Below, in pieces: positions 1-9,100 of a DNA stretch of 64,000 nt; within the stretch, counting starts at the first letter, position 1; the number at the start of each line of letters is the position of its first letter. This DNA is from Heliorestis acidaminivorans (GTDB lineage: Bacteria > Bacillota > Desulfitobacteriia > Heliobacteriales > Heliobacteriaceae): assembly GCF_008933955.1 (NCBI RefSeq), contig NZ_WBXO01000004.1, positions 124,001-188,000 of the forward strand, given 5' to 3'. A program made the position numbers and the translations under genes. The notes under the pieces are model-generated. The model had not been told where the DNA came from, ran no database searches, and saw only the letters and a program-made list of their open reading frames with translations.

Positions 1-336
1 TTGAATTAGTTTGCTTTTTAAGAAGACGTCAAGAGCACCTAGCTCTAGAGCTCGTACTGAATTCTGAGCGCCTTTTTCAGCGTGATTGCTTAAGATGACG
101 ACAGGAACGGGATAATCTTTCATGATCTTTGCTAGTGCTTGTAAGCCATCCATTTCAGGCATCTCTATATCTAAGGTGACCAAATCTGGTCGCAGTCGCT
201 CAACTTTCTCTAGCGCTTCTTTGCCGTTTCGAGCAATGGCAATGACAAAGAGGGCTTCATCTTGCTCAATCATACGGCTAATAGAGCGGCGCATAAAAGA
301 GGAATCATCTACTACCAAAACACCATACTTTCTCAC
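1..336 (-). CDS. cheB: CheB-type chemotaxis response regulator, receiver domain (cut by window edge)
   Basis: Reading the minus strand from a GTG at 336 gives 112 codons that run off the window, so the C-terminal methylesterase domain cannot be seen. The visible part is a CheY-like receiver: the acidic pair D10-D11 in VLVVDDSSFMRR, the phospho-acceptor D56 in TLDIEMPEMDG, and the switch serine in VVILSN. CheB removes methyl groups from chemoreceptors when phosphorylated by CheA. The start overlaps the cheR stop (GTGA), a sign of translational coupling, and GGAGG lies 13 bases upstream. It could be another receiver protein, but the CheB-like N-terminus and the cheR neighbour make CheB most likely. 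Confidence 0.8.
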   Translation of the reverse strand, partial: MRKYGVLVVDDSSFMRRSISRMIEQDEALFVIAIARNGKEALEKVERLRPDLVTLDIEMPEMDGLQALAKIMKDYPVPVVILSNHAEKGAQNSVRALELGALDVFLKSKLIQ

Positions 337-1145
337 GAAGGAGTGCCTCCTTTTCGATAATAAAAAGCGGAGTATTGGTAGATCGTTTCAAAAGGGCTTT
401 TAGTACCGTGAATTGTTTCAGCATGTCCTAGAAAAAGATAGCCTCCTGGCTTTATTATATCAGCAAAGCGATGAATGATCTTTTGAATGACAGGACCATC
501 AAAATAAATTAAAACATTTCTGCAAAAAATGATATCTACTTTTTCCATTTTTCCAACTAGATAGGGTTCTAGAAGATTCAGCTTTCTAAAGGTAATCATC
601 TCTTTCAATTCGTCATTAATCTGATAGTCTTCCCCCGTAGCAAAAAAGTATTTGCGGAGCATAACCTCAGGCATCTTGCGAAAAGAAAGAGATTTTTTTC
701 CGTAGCGACCTCGTTGAGCTTTTTCCAGAATTTTAGAGTCTATATCAGAAGCTACAATTTGAACAGAGCCTCTAGGGAAGAGGCCACTTTCTTTGATCAA
801 CATAGCTAGTGTATAAGGCTCTTCACCACTAGAACAAGCGGCGCTCCAGATACGTAGTACCTCTGTATCTTTGCGGTACTGGTATTCTTGCAATATAGCA
901 CTAAAAGCTTCTAAAGCTTTTTCTTCTCGAAAAAAGTAAGTTTCATTGATGGTGATATGCTCAATTAATTTATCCCATTCGGCAGGGTTACTATTAAGAT
1001 AGAGCAGATATTCATGAATAGTGAGGCCCAATTCCTGAAGACGACTGGTGAGCTTTGCTGTTAATGTTGCTTCCTGGTTGATAAAGTCAATGCCGCAATA
1101 TTGATAAATACGTTTTGCCAATTTAGTCCATTCTTCTTGAACCAT
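333..1145 (-). CDS. cheR: CheR chemoreceptor glutamate methyltransferase
   Basis: This 270-residue protein has the length of CheR, the S-adenosylmethionine-dependent methyltransferase that methylates glutamates on chemoreceptors. The N-terminal helical CheR_N domain covers about residues 1-70 and ends at ITINETYFFR. The methyltransferase domain shows the SAM-binding loop WSAACSSGEEPYTLAM near residues 100-115 and the CRNVLIYFD motif near residue 210. It lies directly downstream of the giant chemoreceptor gene (30 bases) and overlaps cheB by four bases, so the three probably form one operon. No pentapeptide-binding insertion is evident, which fits a system whose receptors lack a C-terminal tether. 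Confidence 0.95.
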   Translation of the reverse strand: MVQEEWTKLAKRIYQYCGIDFINQEATLTAKLTSRLQELGLTIHEYLLYLNSNPAEWDKLIEHITINETYFFREEKALEAFSAILQEYQYRKDTEVLRIWSAACSSGEEPYTLAMLIKESGLFPRGSVQIVASDIDSKILEKAQRGRYGKKSLSFRKMPEVMLRKYFFATGEDYQINDELKEMITFRKLNLLEPYLVGKMEKVDIIFCRNVLIYFDGPVIQKIIHRFADIIKPGGYLFLGHAETIHGTKSPFETIYQYSAFYYRKGGTPS

Positions 1146-1175
1146 TGGCTACACCTACCTGTCCTTTCACCCAAC

Positions 1176-4100
1176 TTAGGCTTCTTTTTTACTATCTAGT
1201 GAATGAAGAGATTCTCTAATTTCTCGGGCGTATCCAATTAGGTCCTTCGTTGACTCTAAGTTTTTCTCTAGAGCTTTGCTTGTCTTTAAGGCTTCTTTTA
1301 GATCGATCAAATGATTACCTACTTGATCGACTTCACTACTTTGTTCTTCAATGGTGCTGATTATTTGATCTACTTGCTCGGTGAGACTGCCCAGATGCTT
1401 TTGCAAATCTTCTATTCTGAAAGCTTGTTCCTTCATCGCCGCTGTAGTTTGGCGAATTTGTTCTTTGGTGTTAGTGACTGATTTTACATTGTTAGCTACG
1501 CTTTCTGCTTGTTCTTGTGTAGCTATGGTAATTTCAGAAGCTTGGGCAGTTACTTTTTCAGCGGCCTTGACAATATTTTGACCTTCTTTAGTCTGTTCTC
1601 TCACTGCCACTGTAATTTGACGGACTTGCTCCCGAGCATTAACGATGCCTTTGATAACTTCTTCGGCACCTGCTGTTTGCTCTAAAATGGACTGACGAAC
1701 TTGTTCTACTTGTTCGTTCACACCTGCTACAGCTTCAACAATATGTTTGCCTTGTAGAGATTGCTCCTGCACTGCTACAGTAATTTGTCTTACTTGCTCT
1801 CTAGCGCTTATGACGGCGGCAATAATGCTATCAACGCCTAGTGCTTGTTCTTGTGTGACTTGGCTAACTTGCTCGGTCTGATTCTTTACATTCTCCATGG
1901 CCTGGGCAATATTTTTACCTTCTTTGGCTTGTGCTTGCATGGCTACGGTAATCTGACGAACTTGCTCACGGGCGTTGCCCACGCCTTTGATGACTTCTTC
2001 CACACCTAAGGCTTGCTCTTTGACAGCGCTAGTTACTTGTCCTGTCTGATTGCGCGTCATTTCCACAGACTGAACGATGTTTTGGCCTTGAATAGTCTGC
2101 TCGCGCATGGCGACGGTGATCTGACGGACTTGCTCGCGAGCGCCACCAACACCTTGAATGATTTCATCAGCACCAATAGCTTGCTCTTTTACAGCTGAAG
2201 CGACTTGCTTGACTTGTTCAGCTACACTTTCTACAGCATCGATGATCGATTTGCCTTGTTGGGCTTGCTCATTCGTAGCTACGTTTATTTGTCGGACTTG
2301 TTCTCGTGCGTTGCCTACGCCTTTGATTATGCTTTCTACACCAATGGCTTGTTCACGCGTTGCTTCTGTCATCATACTTGCTTGTTGGGTTACTGCTTTG
2401 ACAGCTTCAATTATGCGTACGCTATCTTGGCGCTGTCCTTCTGTAGCGGTAGTCACTTGACGAATCTCCGTGGCAACGCTATCGATGCCATCGACAATTT
2501 TACCAATAGCTTTGCCAGCTTGATCGCTTAGCTTAGAGCCTTGTTCTACTTTATCCGAGCCTACTTCAATAGCTTTGATGGCGCTCGTCGTCTCGCCTTG
2601 AATGCCTTTAATCAACAGGGAAATTTCTTTTGTTGCTGTAGCTGTTCTTTCTGCTAGCTTACGCACCTCATCAGCTACAACGGCAAATCCTTTGCCGTGT
2701 TCACCTGCTCTAGCGGCTTCAATGGCGGCGTTGAGTGCTAGTAGGTTCGTTTGGGCGGCAATATCGTCGATTACTTCGATGATACTTCCGATTTTCTCGG
2801 AGCTTTTGCCGAGACCGTTCATCACTGTTTCAGCGCCATGAATGACTTCGGAGATTTCTCGTATGGCTACTAAAGTATCGTCGACTGCTTTTTTGCCGTC
2901 TACGGCATCAGTCTGAACAGTATCACTTAACTTGTTGATGCTTTTAGCGCTATCAGCAACGCCATTAATGGATCTAGCCATTTCTTCAATAATATTACTT
3001 GTGTCTAAAGAGGAGCGGGATAGTTCTTCGGCATTTCCTGCTACGCCTTGAATGGAAGCGCCCATTTCTTCAATAGATGCAGAAATTTCTTCTACTGATC
3101 GAGCTGTGCTTTCGCTGTTACCAGCTACTTGTTGAATAGATACGACCATTTCTTGAACGGCGGCCGCTACTTCTTCGGAAGAACCTTTTAAGCTTTCACT
3201 ATTGTTAGCCACACCTCTGATGGAAGCACCCATCTGCTCGATAGAGGAAGAGATTTGCTCTACTGAACTAGCTGTGCTTTCAGCATTACCAGCTACTTGC
3301 GAAATAGAAGCAACCATTTCTTGAATGGCGGCGGCAGATTCTTCGACAGAGCTATAAAGACTTTCAGCGTTGCCAGCAACGCCTCGGATAGATGAACCCA
3401 TCTGCTCGATAGAAGAAGAGATTTGCTCTACTGAACTAGCCGTACTTTCGGCATTGCCGGCTACTTGTTGTATTGAAGCAACTACTTCTTGCACTGCTAC
3501 AGCTACTTCTTCGGAAGATGCAGTAAGACTCTGGGCATTCGCGGCTACCCCACGGATAGTTTGCCCCATCTCTTCAATGGCCGCTGAGATTTCTTCAACG
3601 GACTTTGCTGTACTTTCACTGTTGCCAGCTACTTGTTGAATGGAAGCTACAATTTCTTCTATAGCCGCAGAAGCTTCTTCTGTAGATTGATTTAGACGAT
3701 CAGCATTGCCAGCGAGCATTTTCAGGGAACTACCCATTTGCTCGATGGAGGAAGAGACTTGCTCTACCGAGGAGGCTGTGCTTTCACTGTTGCCAGCTAC
3801 TTGCTGAATAGAGGCTACGATTTCTTGTAGAGCCGCTGTTGTTTCTTCAGCTAAAGCTGTTAAGTTTTCGGCATTACCTGTAACACCTTTGATGGAGCGG
3901 CTAGTTTGCTCAAAAGAAGCGGCAATTTCTTCAACGGAATGTGAAGCGCTTTCGTTGTTACCGGCTACGCCTTGTATGGCTGTAATTATTTCTTGAAGAG
4001 ATTTTTCACTTTCTTCAATTTTCTTAGTTACTTTTTCTACTTCTTTGATAACGCTTTTGATCGATTTGGACAAGTCTTTAGTGATTCCACTAGTTGCTTC

Positions 4101-4268
4101 TAAAGAGGAGAAGGAATCATTGCCACGGCTCAAGATGTGATTAGCTTCTGTGGTAATTAGACGAAGTTTATCTTCTAATTGCTGAGTGGCGTTATTGGCT
4201 ATGTACACTTTATGGGCGAGTCCAGATGAATTCATGAATCGGAAAGCGAGTGTTTTAGATAAACCCAT
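1176..4268 (-). CDS. Giant soluble methyl-accepting chemotaxis protein with symmetric 56-residue repeats
   Basis: The 1030-residue protein has the canonical MCP signalling tip at about residues 501-540 ([20 protein letters not shown] and [11 protein letters not shown]), which contacts CheA and CheW. It has no transmembrane segment, HAMP or recognisable ligand domain, so it is probably cytoplasmic. Both coiled-coil arms consist of 56-residue (8-heptad) repeats. In the N-terminal arm the [10 protein letters not shown]-type unit recurs at residues 95, 151, 207, 263, 319, 375 and 431. In the C-terminal arm VRQITVA-type units recur at 602, 658, 714, 770, 826, 882 and 938. Each repeat divides into two 28-residue halves. 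The non-repeated ends are residues 1-60, rich in polar helix, and 985-1030. GGAGGACC precedes the ATG. The sensed signal is unknown. Confidence 0.9.
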   Translation of the reverse strand: MGLSKTLAFRFMNSSGLAHKVYIANNATQQLEDKLRLITTEANHILSRGNDSFSSLEATSGITKDLSKSIKSVIKEVEKVTKKIEESEKSLQEIITAIQGVAGNNESASHSVEEIAASFEQTSRSIKGVTGNAENLTALAEETTAALQEIVASIQQVAGNSESTASSVEQVSSSIEQMGSSLKMLAGNADRLNQSTEEASAAIEEIVASIQQVAGNSESTAKSVEEISAAIEEMGQTIRGVAANAQSLTASSEEVAVAVQEVVASIQQVAGNAESTASSVEQISSSIEQMGSSIRGVAGNAESLYSSVEESAAAIQEMVASISQVAGNAESTASSVEQISSSIEQMGASIRGVANNSESLKGSSEEVAAAVQEMVVSIQQVAGNSESTARSVEEISASIEEMGASIQGVAGNAEELSRSSLDTSNIIEEMARSINGVADSAKSINKLSDTVQTDAVDGKKAVDDTLVAIREISEVIHGAETVMNGLGKSSEKIGSIIEVIDDIAAQTNLLALNAAIEAARAGEHGKGFAVVADEVRKLAERTATATKEISLLIKGIQGETTSAIKAIEVGSDKVEQGSKLSDQAGKAIGKIVDGIDSVATEIRQVTTATEGQRQDSVRIIEAVKAVTQQASMMTEATREQAIGVESIIKGVGNAREQVRQINVATNEQAQQGKSIIDAVESVAEQVKQVASAVKEQAIGADEIIQGVGGAREQVRQITVAMREQTIQGQNIVQSVEMTRNQTGQVTSAVKEQALGVEEVIKGVGNAREQVRQITVAMQAQAKEGKNIAQAMENVKNQTEQVSQVTQEQALGVDSIIAAVISAREQVRQITVAVQEQSLQGKHIVEAVAGVNEQVEQVRQSILEQTAGAEEVIKGIVNAREQVRQITVAVREQTKEGQNIVKAAEKVTAQASEITIATQEQAESVANNVKSVTNTKEQIRQTTAAMKEQAFRIEDLQKHLGSLTEQVDQIISTIEEQSSEVDQVGNHLIDLKEALKTSKALEKNLESTKDLIGYAREIRESLHSLDSKKEA

Positions 4269-4618
4269 AAAAGGGGTCCTCCTTGTTGTTTGTTATTTTT
4301 AGCGCAATCAATTAGGCAGAATAATCATTTTTTATGGAATAGATAGATATGTTCAGTACCTTACAAAATACATTATAGATTAATACATTTGCTCGATCAA
4401 TTCCAAGATCAATTGCTATAAAAAAACCTTTTGACAAAAGGGCTTGAAAAAATAAAAAATAGCAGACAAATGTAATATTTTCCTGCTAGGGAGAAGGAGA
4501 AGCATGAAAAGAAAAAGGAATGTAGAGGATCGTGGAGGAAAGTAGAGCTTTTTTTTGCGAAGTCTTTATCTGTCGGTTAAAATGGAGTGAAGTCGAAATT
4601 TAGTTGAGGTGTTAGCCA
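4269..4618. other. Divergent intergenic region, no gene seen
   Basis: These 350 bases separate the minus-strand chemoreceptor gene from the plus-strand cardiolipin synthase gene. They are A+T rich. I found no convincing promoter pair, RNA fold or conserved small gene. A 13-codon reading frame beginning at 4504 follows a purine-rich stretch but has no other support. Confidence 0.5.
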
Positions 4619-6067
4619 GTGCCAATAACGGAAAAGCTCACTCTAGTCTTTTATCTATTAAATATTGTATCTGCTATTGTCGTTATCTTTCTAGAGCGAA
4701 GAAACGTAGCGGCAACTTGGGCCTGGTTGATGGTTTTACTCTTCCTACCTGGATTTGGCTTTTTACTCTATTTGGTTTTGGGACAAAGCTTGAGAAGACG
4801 AAGGATCTTTAAAGTTAAGGAAGAAGAAATCAAAGCTATTGAAGAGCGTGTAACTAAGCAAAAAAAGCAATTGCATAAAGAAGAGATTACTTATAACGAT
4901 CCTGAATCAGCACGTTTTCAAGATATGATATACATGAATTTAAGCAGTAATTATGCTATCTATACCCAAGACAATGCTGTGGAAATTTATACAGAAGGAC
5001 AGAGTAAGTTTACTTCTTTGATACAGTCGATTGAGCAAGCGAAAGATCACATTCACTTGCTTTACTATATTGTGCGCCATGATTCTATTGGGAAAAAGAT
5101 CTTGGAAGCCTTGATTAGTAAAGCCCGGGAGGGTGTGCAAGTTCGTGTCCTTTATGATCATGTTGGTTCTTCAGGTTTACACCGAGATTTTATAAAGCAG
5201 TTAAAAGAAGTTGGCGGAGAAGTGAGAGCTTTTTTTCCTTCTCGTATTCCTTATGTAAATATTCGACTCAATTATCGTAATCACCGTAAATTAGTTATTA
5301 TTGATGGTACTCATGGTTTTATTGGCGGCTTTAATATTGGCGATGAATATCTTGGGTTGGACAAGCATCTTGGTTATTGGCGCGATAGTCATCTTAAGAT
5401 AACAGGTAGTGCCGTTCATATGATGCAGGCCCGTTTTATTTTAGACTGGAATCTTTCTTCGCCTTCACGGATTGAATTTCCTAGTCCTGCTTATTTCCCA
5501 GCACCACAAAAAGAAGGATCTATTGGTATGCAAATCGTCACTAGTGGACCTACGTCAGAATGGCAAAGTATCAAAAATGGCTACTTGAAAATGATTCATT
5601 CGGCCAAAGAGAGCATTTACATTCAGACGCCTTATTTTATCCCTGATGATAGTTTACTAGCGGCATTAAAAATTTCTGCTTTGTCTGGTGTTGATGTACG
5701 CATTATGTTGCCTAGTAAGTCAGACCATATGATGATCTATTGGGCTTCTCATTCTTATCTTGGTGAGTTATTAGCTAGCGGTGTGCGCTGTTATCTTTAC
5801 GAAAAAGGTTTTCTCCATGCTAAAGTTATGACTATTGATGGCAAAGTGAGCTCTATTGGCTCTGCTAATATTGATATTCGTAGTTTTAAGTTGAACTTTG
5901 AGATTAATGCTTTTATCTATGATTCAGCGACAACAAGTCAGTTAAATGAAAGCTTTTTCTTAGATGCAATTAACTGCCGAGAAGTTACTTTAGATGAATA
6001 TGACAATCAACCATTCACGAGCCGTATAAAAGAATCCTTAGCCAGGCTATTATCTCCTATCCTATAG
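4619..6067 (+). CDS. cls: Cardiolipin synthase (phospholipase D family)
   Basis: This 482-residue membrane enzyme joins two phosphatidylglycerol molecules to make cardiolipin and glycerol. Two hydrophobic segments occupy about residues 7-25 and 33-55, as in ClsA-type enzymes. Two HKD (HxKxxxxD) phospholipase D motifs follow: NHRKLVIIDG with FIGGFNIGDEY near residue 225, and HAKVMTIDG with SIGSANIDIRS near residue 400. The start is a GTG about ten bases after GAGGTG. It appears monocistronic and ends at a hairpin shared with the convergent helicase gene. Confidence 0.95.
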   Translation: MPITEKLTLVFYLLNIVSAIVVIFLERRNVAATWAWLMVLLFLPGFGFLLYLVLGQSLRRRRIFKVKEEEIKAIEERVTKQKKQLHKEEITYNDPESARFQDMIYMNLSSNYAIYTQDNAVEIYTEGQSKFTSLIQSIEQAKDHIHLLYYIVRHDSIGKKILEALISKAREGVQVRVLYDHVGSSGLHRDFIKQLKEVGGEVRAFFPSRIPYVNIRLNYRNHRKLVIIDGTHGFIGGFNIGDEYLGLDKHLGYWRDSHLKITGSAVHMMQARFILDWNLSSPSRIEFPSPAYFPAPQKEGSIGMQIVTSGPTSEWQSIKNGYLKMIHSAKESIYIQTPYFIPDDSLLAALKISALSGVDVRIMLPSKSDHMMIYWASHSYLGELLASGVRCYLYEKGFLHAKVMTIDGKVSSIGSANIDIRSFKLNFEINAFIYDSATTSQLNESFFLDAINCREVTLDEYDNQPFTSRIKESLARLLSPIL

Positions 6068-6204
6068 TCAAGCATAAGGCTAAACAAAGCATGCAAAAAT
6101 ATTACAAATAGAGAAAGAGTTACTGCTCTTTTGTCCAATAAAAGAAGATAAAAAAGCTTTCTTGGACAAAAGAGGTGCTCCCGATGTTTCTGCAAGAAAT
6201 TAAA

Positions 6205-6255
6205 AAAAAAGGCTTGTACTTTCTCTTAGGAAAGGTGCAAGCCTTTTTCCTTATT
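6205..6255. terminator. Bidirectional intrinsic terminator between cls and the helicase gene
   Basis: A stem formed by GGCTTG and CAAGCC, extended by CTTT/AAAG across a small bulge, is flanked by A-rich sequence on the left and T-rich sequence on the right. It sits between two convergent genes and can serve both. Confidence 0.7.
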
Positions 6256-6265
6256 CTTTTACTAG

Positions 6266-7735
6266 TTAGTGATAAGAAGGTTGTTGACGGTTGGGACGAT
6301 CTTTTTTGCCATAGTATTTGTTAAAGCTTTTGCCAAAGCCCTTGCCTTTTCCTTGGCCTTGGCTTTGTCTGGCCTGCCGATCTGATCTTCCTCTTGGGTT
6401 ACGTTGACCGCGCACACGTAAAGGTGCTTCGGGACTTAGGGTAATAGGTGTTTGATCTGTATCTTTCGTTAGCAGTTTGAGAGCCGCCGAAAGTAAGGTG
6501 ACAGAGTCTTCACGACCAAGCAATTCTTTGGCCATACTGCGATAATTTTGGAGCTCGCTTTTTTCTACTGTTCGGAGCACTTTCTCGACGGCTAACCGTT
6601 GTTGACCTTCTGCCGCTTCTGTTATCGTGGGTATGGCCATGCGCATAATTTTGCGGTTTGTTGCTCTTTCAATGGAACGAAGATGCTCCAATTCTCTAGG
6701 TATGGCAAAAGAAATGGCTATACCGCTTTGACCGGCTCGTCCTGTTCTGCCAATGCGGTGTACGTAGCTTTCGGAATCTTGTGGGATATCAAAGTTATAG
6801 ACGTGAGTAACGCCTGTAATATCTAAGCCACGGGCGGCTACATCAGTGGCCACTAGGATATCGACAGTGCCAGAGCGGAATTGGCGCAAGACGCTATCAC
6901 GCTTGCCTTGTGTTAGATCGCCGTGAATGCCTTCAGCAAAGTAGCCACGTTTTTTCAACGCTTCTGTTAGTTCGTCCACACGCCGTTTAGTTCGACCAAA
7001 GACTATGGACAATTCAGGCGATTGAATGTCTATAAGTCGACAGAGGATGTCAAACTTATCGCGTTCTTGTACTTCAATGTAATGTTGTTCTACTAGAGGT
7101 ATGGTAACTTCTTTGGCTTTGATGGTGATCAAGAGAGGTTCGTTCATGAAGCGGTTAGCTAAGTTCTGAATCTGTCGAGGCATAGTAGCAGAGAAGAGCA
7201 AGATTTGCTTTTGCTTTGGTGTTTCTTCCATAATCTTTTCTACGTCTTCATAAAAACCCATGTTGAGCATTTCATCTGCTTCGTCTAATACGAGCACTTG
7301 AATCTCTTGTAGGCGTATCGTTTTTCGGCGCATGTGATCCATGAGACGACCTGGTGTGGCTACGATGATTTGAGGTTTTTTCTTTAGAGCGCGGATTTGC
7401 CGCGTAATATCTTGGCCTCCATAGATTGGTAGGCAGTGGATTTCGCTTTTGTCGCTAATGCGGTTTAACTCTTCCGCAACTTGAATAGCTAATTCTCGTG
7501 TCGGTGCTAGGACGACAGCTTGCAATCCTTCTGGTCTGGTCATTACTTTGTTAATGATGGGAATGCCAAAAGCGGCTGTTTTACCTGTACCTGTCTGAGC
7601 TTGTCCGATGAGGTCTTTACCTTCTAAGGCAGGGGGAATTGTTTTTTCTTGAATGGGTGTAGGCTCTTCAAAGCCCATAGAGTTAAGGGATTGAATGATG
7701 CTGTCGTTAATGCCTAAACTTTCGAATCGCTCCAA
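6266..7735 (-). CDS. DEAD-box ATP-dependent RNA helicase (CshA-like)
   Basis: The 489-residue protein carries the DEAD-box motifs in order: Q motif (GFEEPTPIQ), Walker [43 protein letters not shown] and HRIGRTGR. After the two RecA-like domains there is a short C-terminal domain and a basic glycine/arginine/glutamine-rich tail (residues about 440-489), typical of CshA, which unwinds RNA in ribosome assembly, mRNA decay and cold adaptation. The CshA assignment rests on length and tail type only. It is a single gene convergent with cls. Confidence 0.93.
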   Translation of the reverse strand: MERFESLGINDSIIQSLNSMGFEEPTPIQEKTIPPALEGKDLIGQAQTGTGKTAAFGIPIINKVMTRPEGLQAVVLAPTRELAIQVAEELNRISDKSEIHCLPIYGGQDITRQIRALKKKPQIIVATPGRLMDHMRRKTIRLQEIQVLVLDEADEMLNMGFYEDVEKIMEETPKQKQILLFSATMPRQIQNLANRFMNEPLLITIKAKEVTIPLVEQHYIEVQERDKFDILCRLIDIQSPELSIVFGRTKRRVDELTEALKKRGYFAEGIHGDLTQGKRDSVLRQFRSGTVDILVATDVAARGLDITGVTHVYNFDIPQDSESYVHRIGRTGRAGQSGIAISFAIPRELEHLRSIERATNRKIMRMAIPTITEAAEGQQRLAVEKVLRTVEKSELQNYRSMAKELLGREDSVTLLSAALKLLTKDTDQTPITLSPEAPLRVRGQRNPRGRSDRQARQSQGQGKGKGFGKSFNKYYGKKDRPNRQQPSYH

Positions 7736-7954
7736 CGCTATTCAGCCTCCAGTATTTTTTCCTTAAAATTTATGCCTTTTAAGGGGCTTGTTAATGTTAA
7801 TCTAGTCTTATGTTTTCCCAATTAGATGATGCTTATCGATAGTTTTTTCTTAAGACCTGCACTGGAATTATGGTAGAAGAAGTAGAGCTTATTCTTAGAG
7901 ACTCTCTTAGAAAAGGTTATAATAAGAAAAAGAAAAGCAAGGGTAGGTGATAAG

Positions 7955-9100
7955 ATGTCTCAAAAAAAAGAGCGCCTTGCGGTGACAGCATGCGCTCGTT
8001 ACGATCAAGATGAAATTGATCAAGCAGTACAAAGGTTGCTAGACCGCCTTGGCGATACAGAAGCTATAAAAGCAATTCAACCAGGCATGCGCATCGCCCT
8101 AAAGCCCAATCTGGTGATGGCCAAAGAACCGGAGCGAGCGATTACGACTCATCCAGCAGTGCTCTCAGCAGTAGCGCGGTTGCTCTTGGACAAGGGTGCA
8201 AAACCTTTTATTATCGATAGTCCCGGCGGGCCGGCTAGTGCTCGAGGCTTAGAAACGCTTTATACAAGAACAGGTATGAAGGAAGTAGCTCAACAGCTAG
8301 GTCTTGAGCTTTGTTACGATATGTCGGAAGTGGAAGTGCCCTTAGCAGGAAAAAGTCCTATCAAAAAAATCTATCTTCTCAAAGCTATTGTTGAAGCAGA
8401 CGGTTTGATTAACTTACCTAAGATTAAGACGCACGGCCAAACAGGTTATACTGGTGCTGTCAAAAACTTGTACGGCGCTATTCCGGGCTTGCGTAAAGCA
8501 GAGTATCATTTTCGCTTGCAAGAGCGGGCTATCTTTTCTCAATTGCTCTTAGACTTAAATGAACTGTTAAAGCCTTTACTGCACATCGCTGATGGTGTTA
8601 TAGGGATGGAAGGCGATGGACCAACAGGCGGTGTTCCGAAGCCTTTTGGTTATCTATTTGCTTCTTCTTCTCCTTATGCTCTCGATCATTATGTCTTATC
8701 GCTGATCAAGCTGTCCGACATTGAAACAGATCTGCAAGCTCAGGAGCGTGCTTTACTAGGCCACTTTGAGGTCTTAGATGGTGGTGAAGAAGTTCAGGAA
8801 GTACCATTTCGACCGGCCAAGAGTCGCCAAGTTAACTTTGCCGAGAATTTTTTGCCTCGTCCTTTGGCTGACTTTGTGTCGCGCCGCCTGCGTCCTTTAC
8901 CAAGCTTTCATGGTGATAAGTGTACAGGATGTCGCATCTGTCTTAAAAGTTGTCCTTCCCAAGCCCTTACTTTTCAGAAGTTACCACAATTAGAGCGAGC
9001 TAAGTGTTTTGGTTGCCTTTGCTGTCATGAACTTTGTCCAGAGGGAGCTATCTCTATTCGGCGCAGTTTTTTAGATCGACCTAGATCTACAAGGTCATAG
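7955..9100 (+). CDS. DUF362 protein with C-terminal 2[4Fe-4S] ferredoxin domain
   Basis: The 381-residue protein has an N-terminal DUF362 domain (residues about 1-300, with LKPNLVMAKEPERAITTHP, DSPGG and NLPKIKTHG) followed by two four-cysteine clusters, CTGCRICLKSCPSQAL and CFGCLCCHELCPEGAI, that should bind two [4Fe-4S] centres. DUF362 proteins are common in anaerobes but have no settled function; a redox role is inferred from the ferredoxin domain. A TATAAT box at 7918-7923 may belong to its promoter. Its 3' end overlaps the convergent TRAP permease gene by 14 bases. Confidence 0.88.
   Translation: MSQKKERLAVTACARYDQDEIDQAVQRLLDRLGDTEAIKAIQPGMRIALKPNLVMAKEPERAITTHPAVLSAVARLLLDKGAKPFIIDSPGGPASARGLETLYTRTGMKEVAQQLGLELCYDMSEVEVPLAGKSPIKKIYLLKAIVEADGLINLPKIKTHGQTGYTGAVKNLYGAIPGLRKAEYHFRLQERAIFSQLLLDLNELLKPLLHIADGVIGMEGDGPTGGVPKPFGYLFASSSPYALDHYVLSLIKLSDIETDLQAQERALLGHFEVLDGGEEVQEVPFRPAKSRQVNFAENFLPRPLADFVSRRLRPLPSFHGDKCTGCRICLKSCPSQALTFQKLPQLERAKCFGCLCCHELCPEGAISIRRSFLDRPRSTRS

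Noticed and set aside
2013-3639. Several plus-strand reading frames inside the giant chemoreceptor gene
   Set aside because: They are antisense shadows created by the repetitive, biased codons of the coiled coil. They lack ribosome-binding sites and resemble no family.
1500-4000. Regularly spaced DNA repeats that might suggest a CRISPR or satellite array
   Set aside because: The roughly 168-base period is explained by the 56-residue protein repeat. The copies are diverged and coding, without spacers.
4504-4545. Thirteen-codon frame after a purine-rich stretch
   Set aside because: Too short, with no partner gene or regulatory logic such as a codon run.
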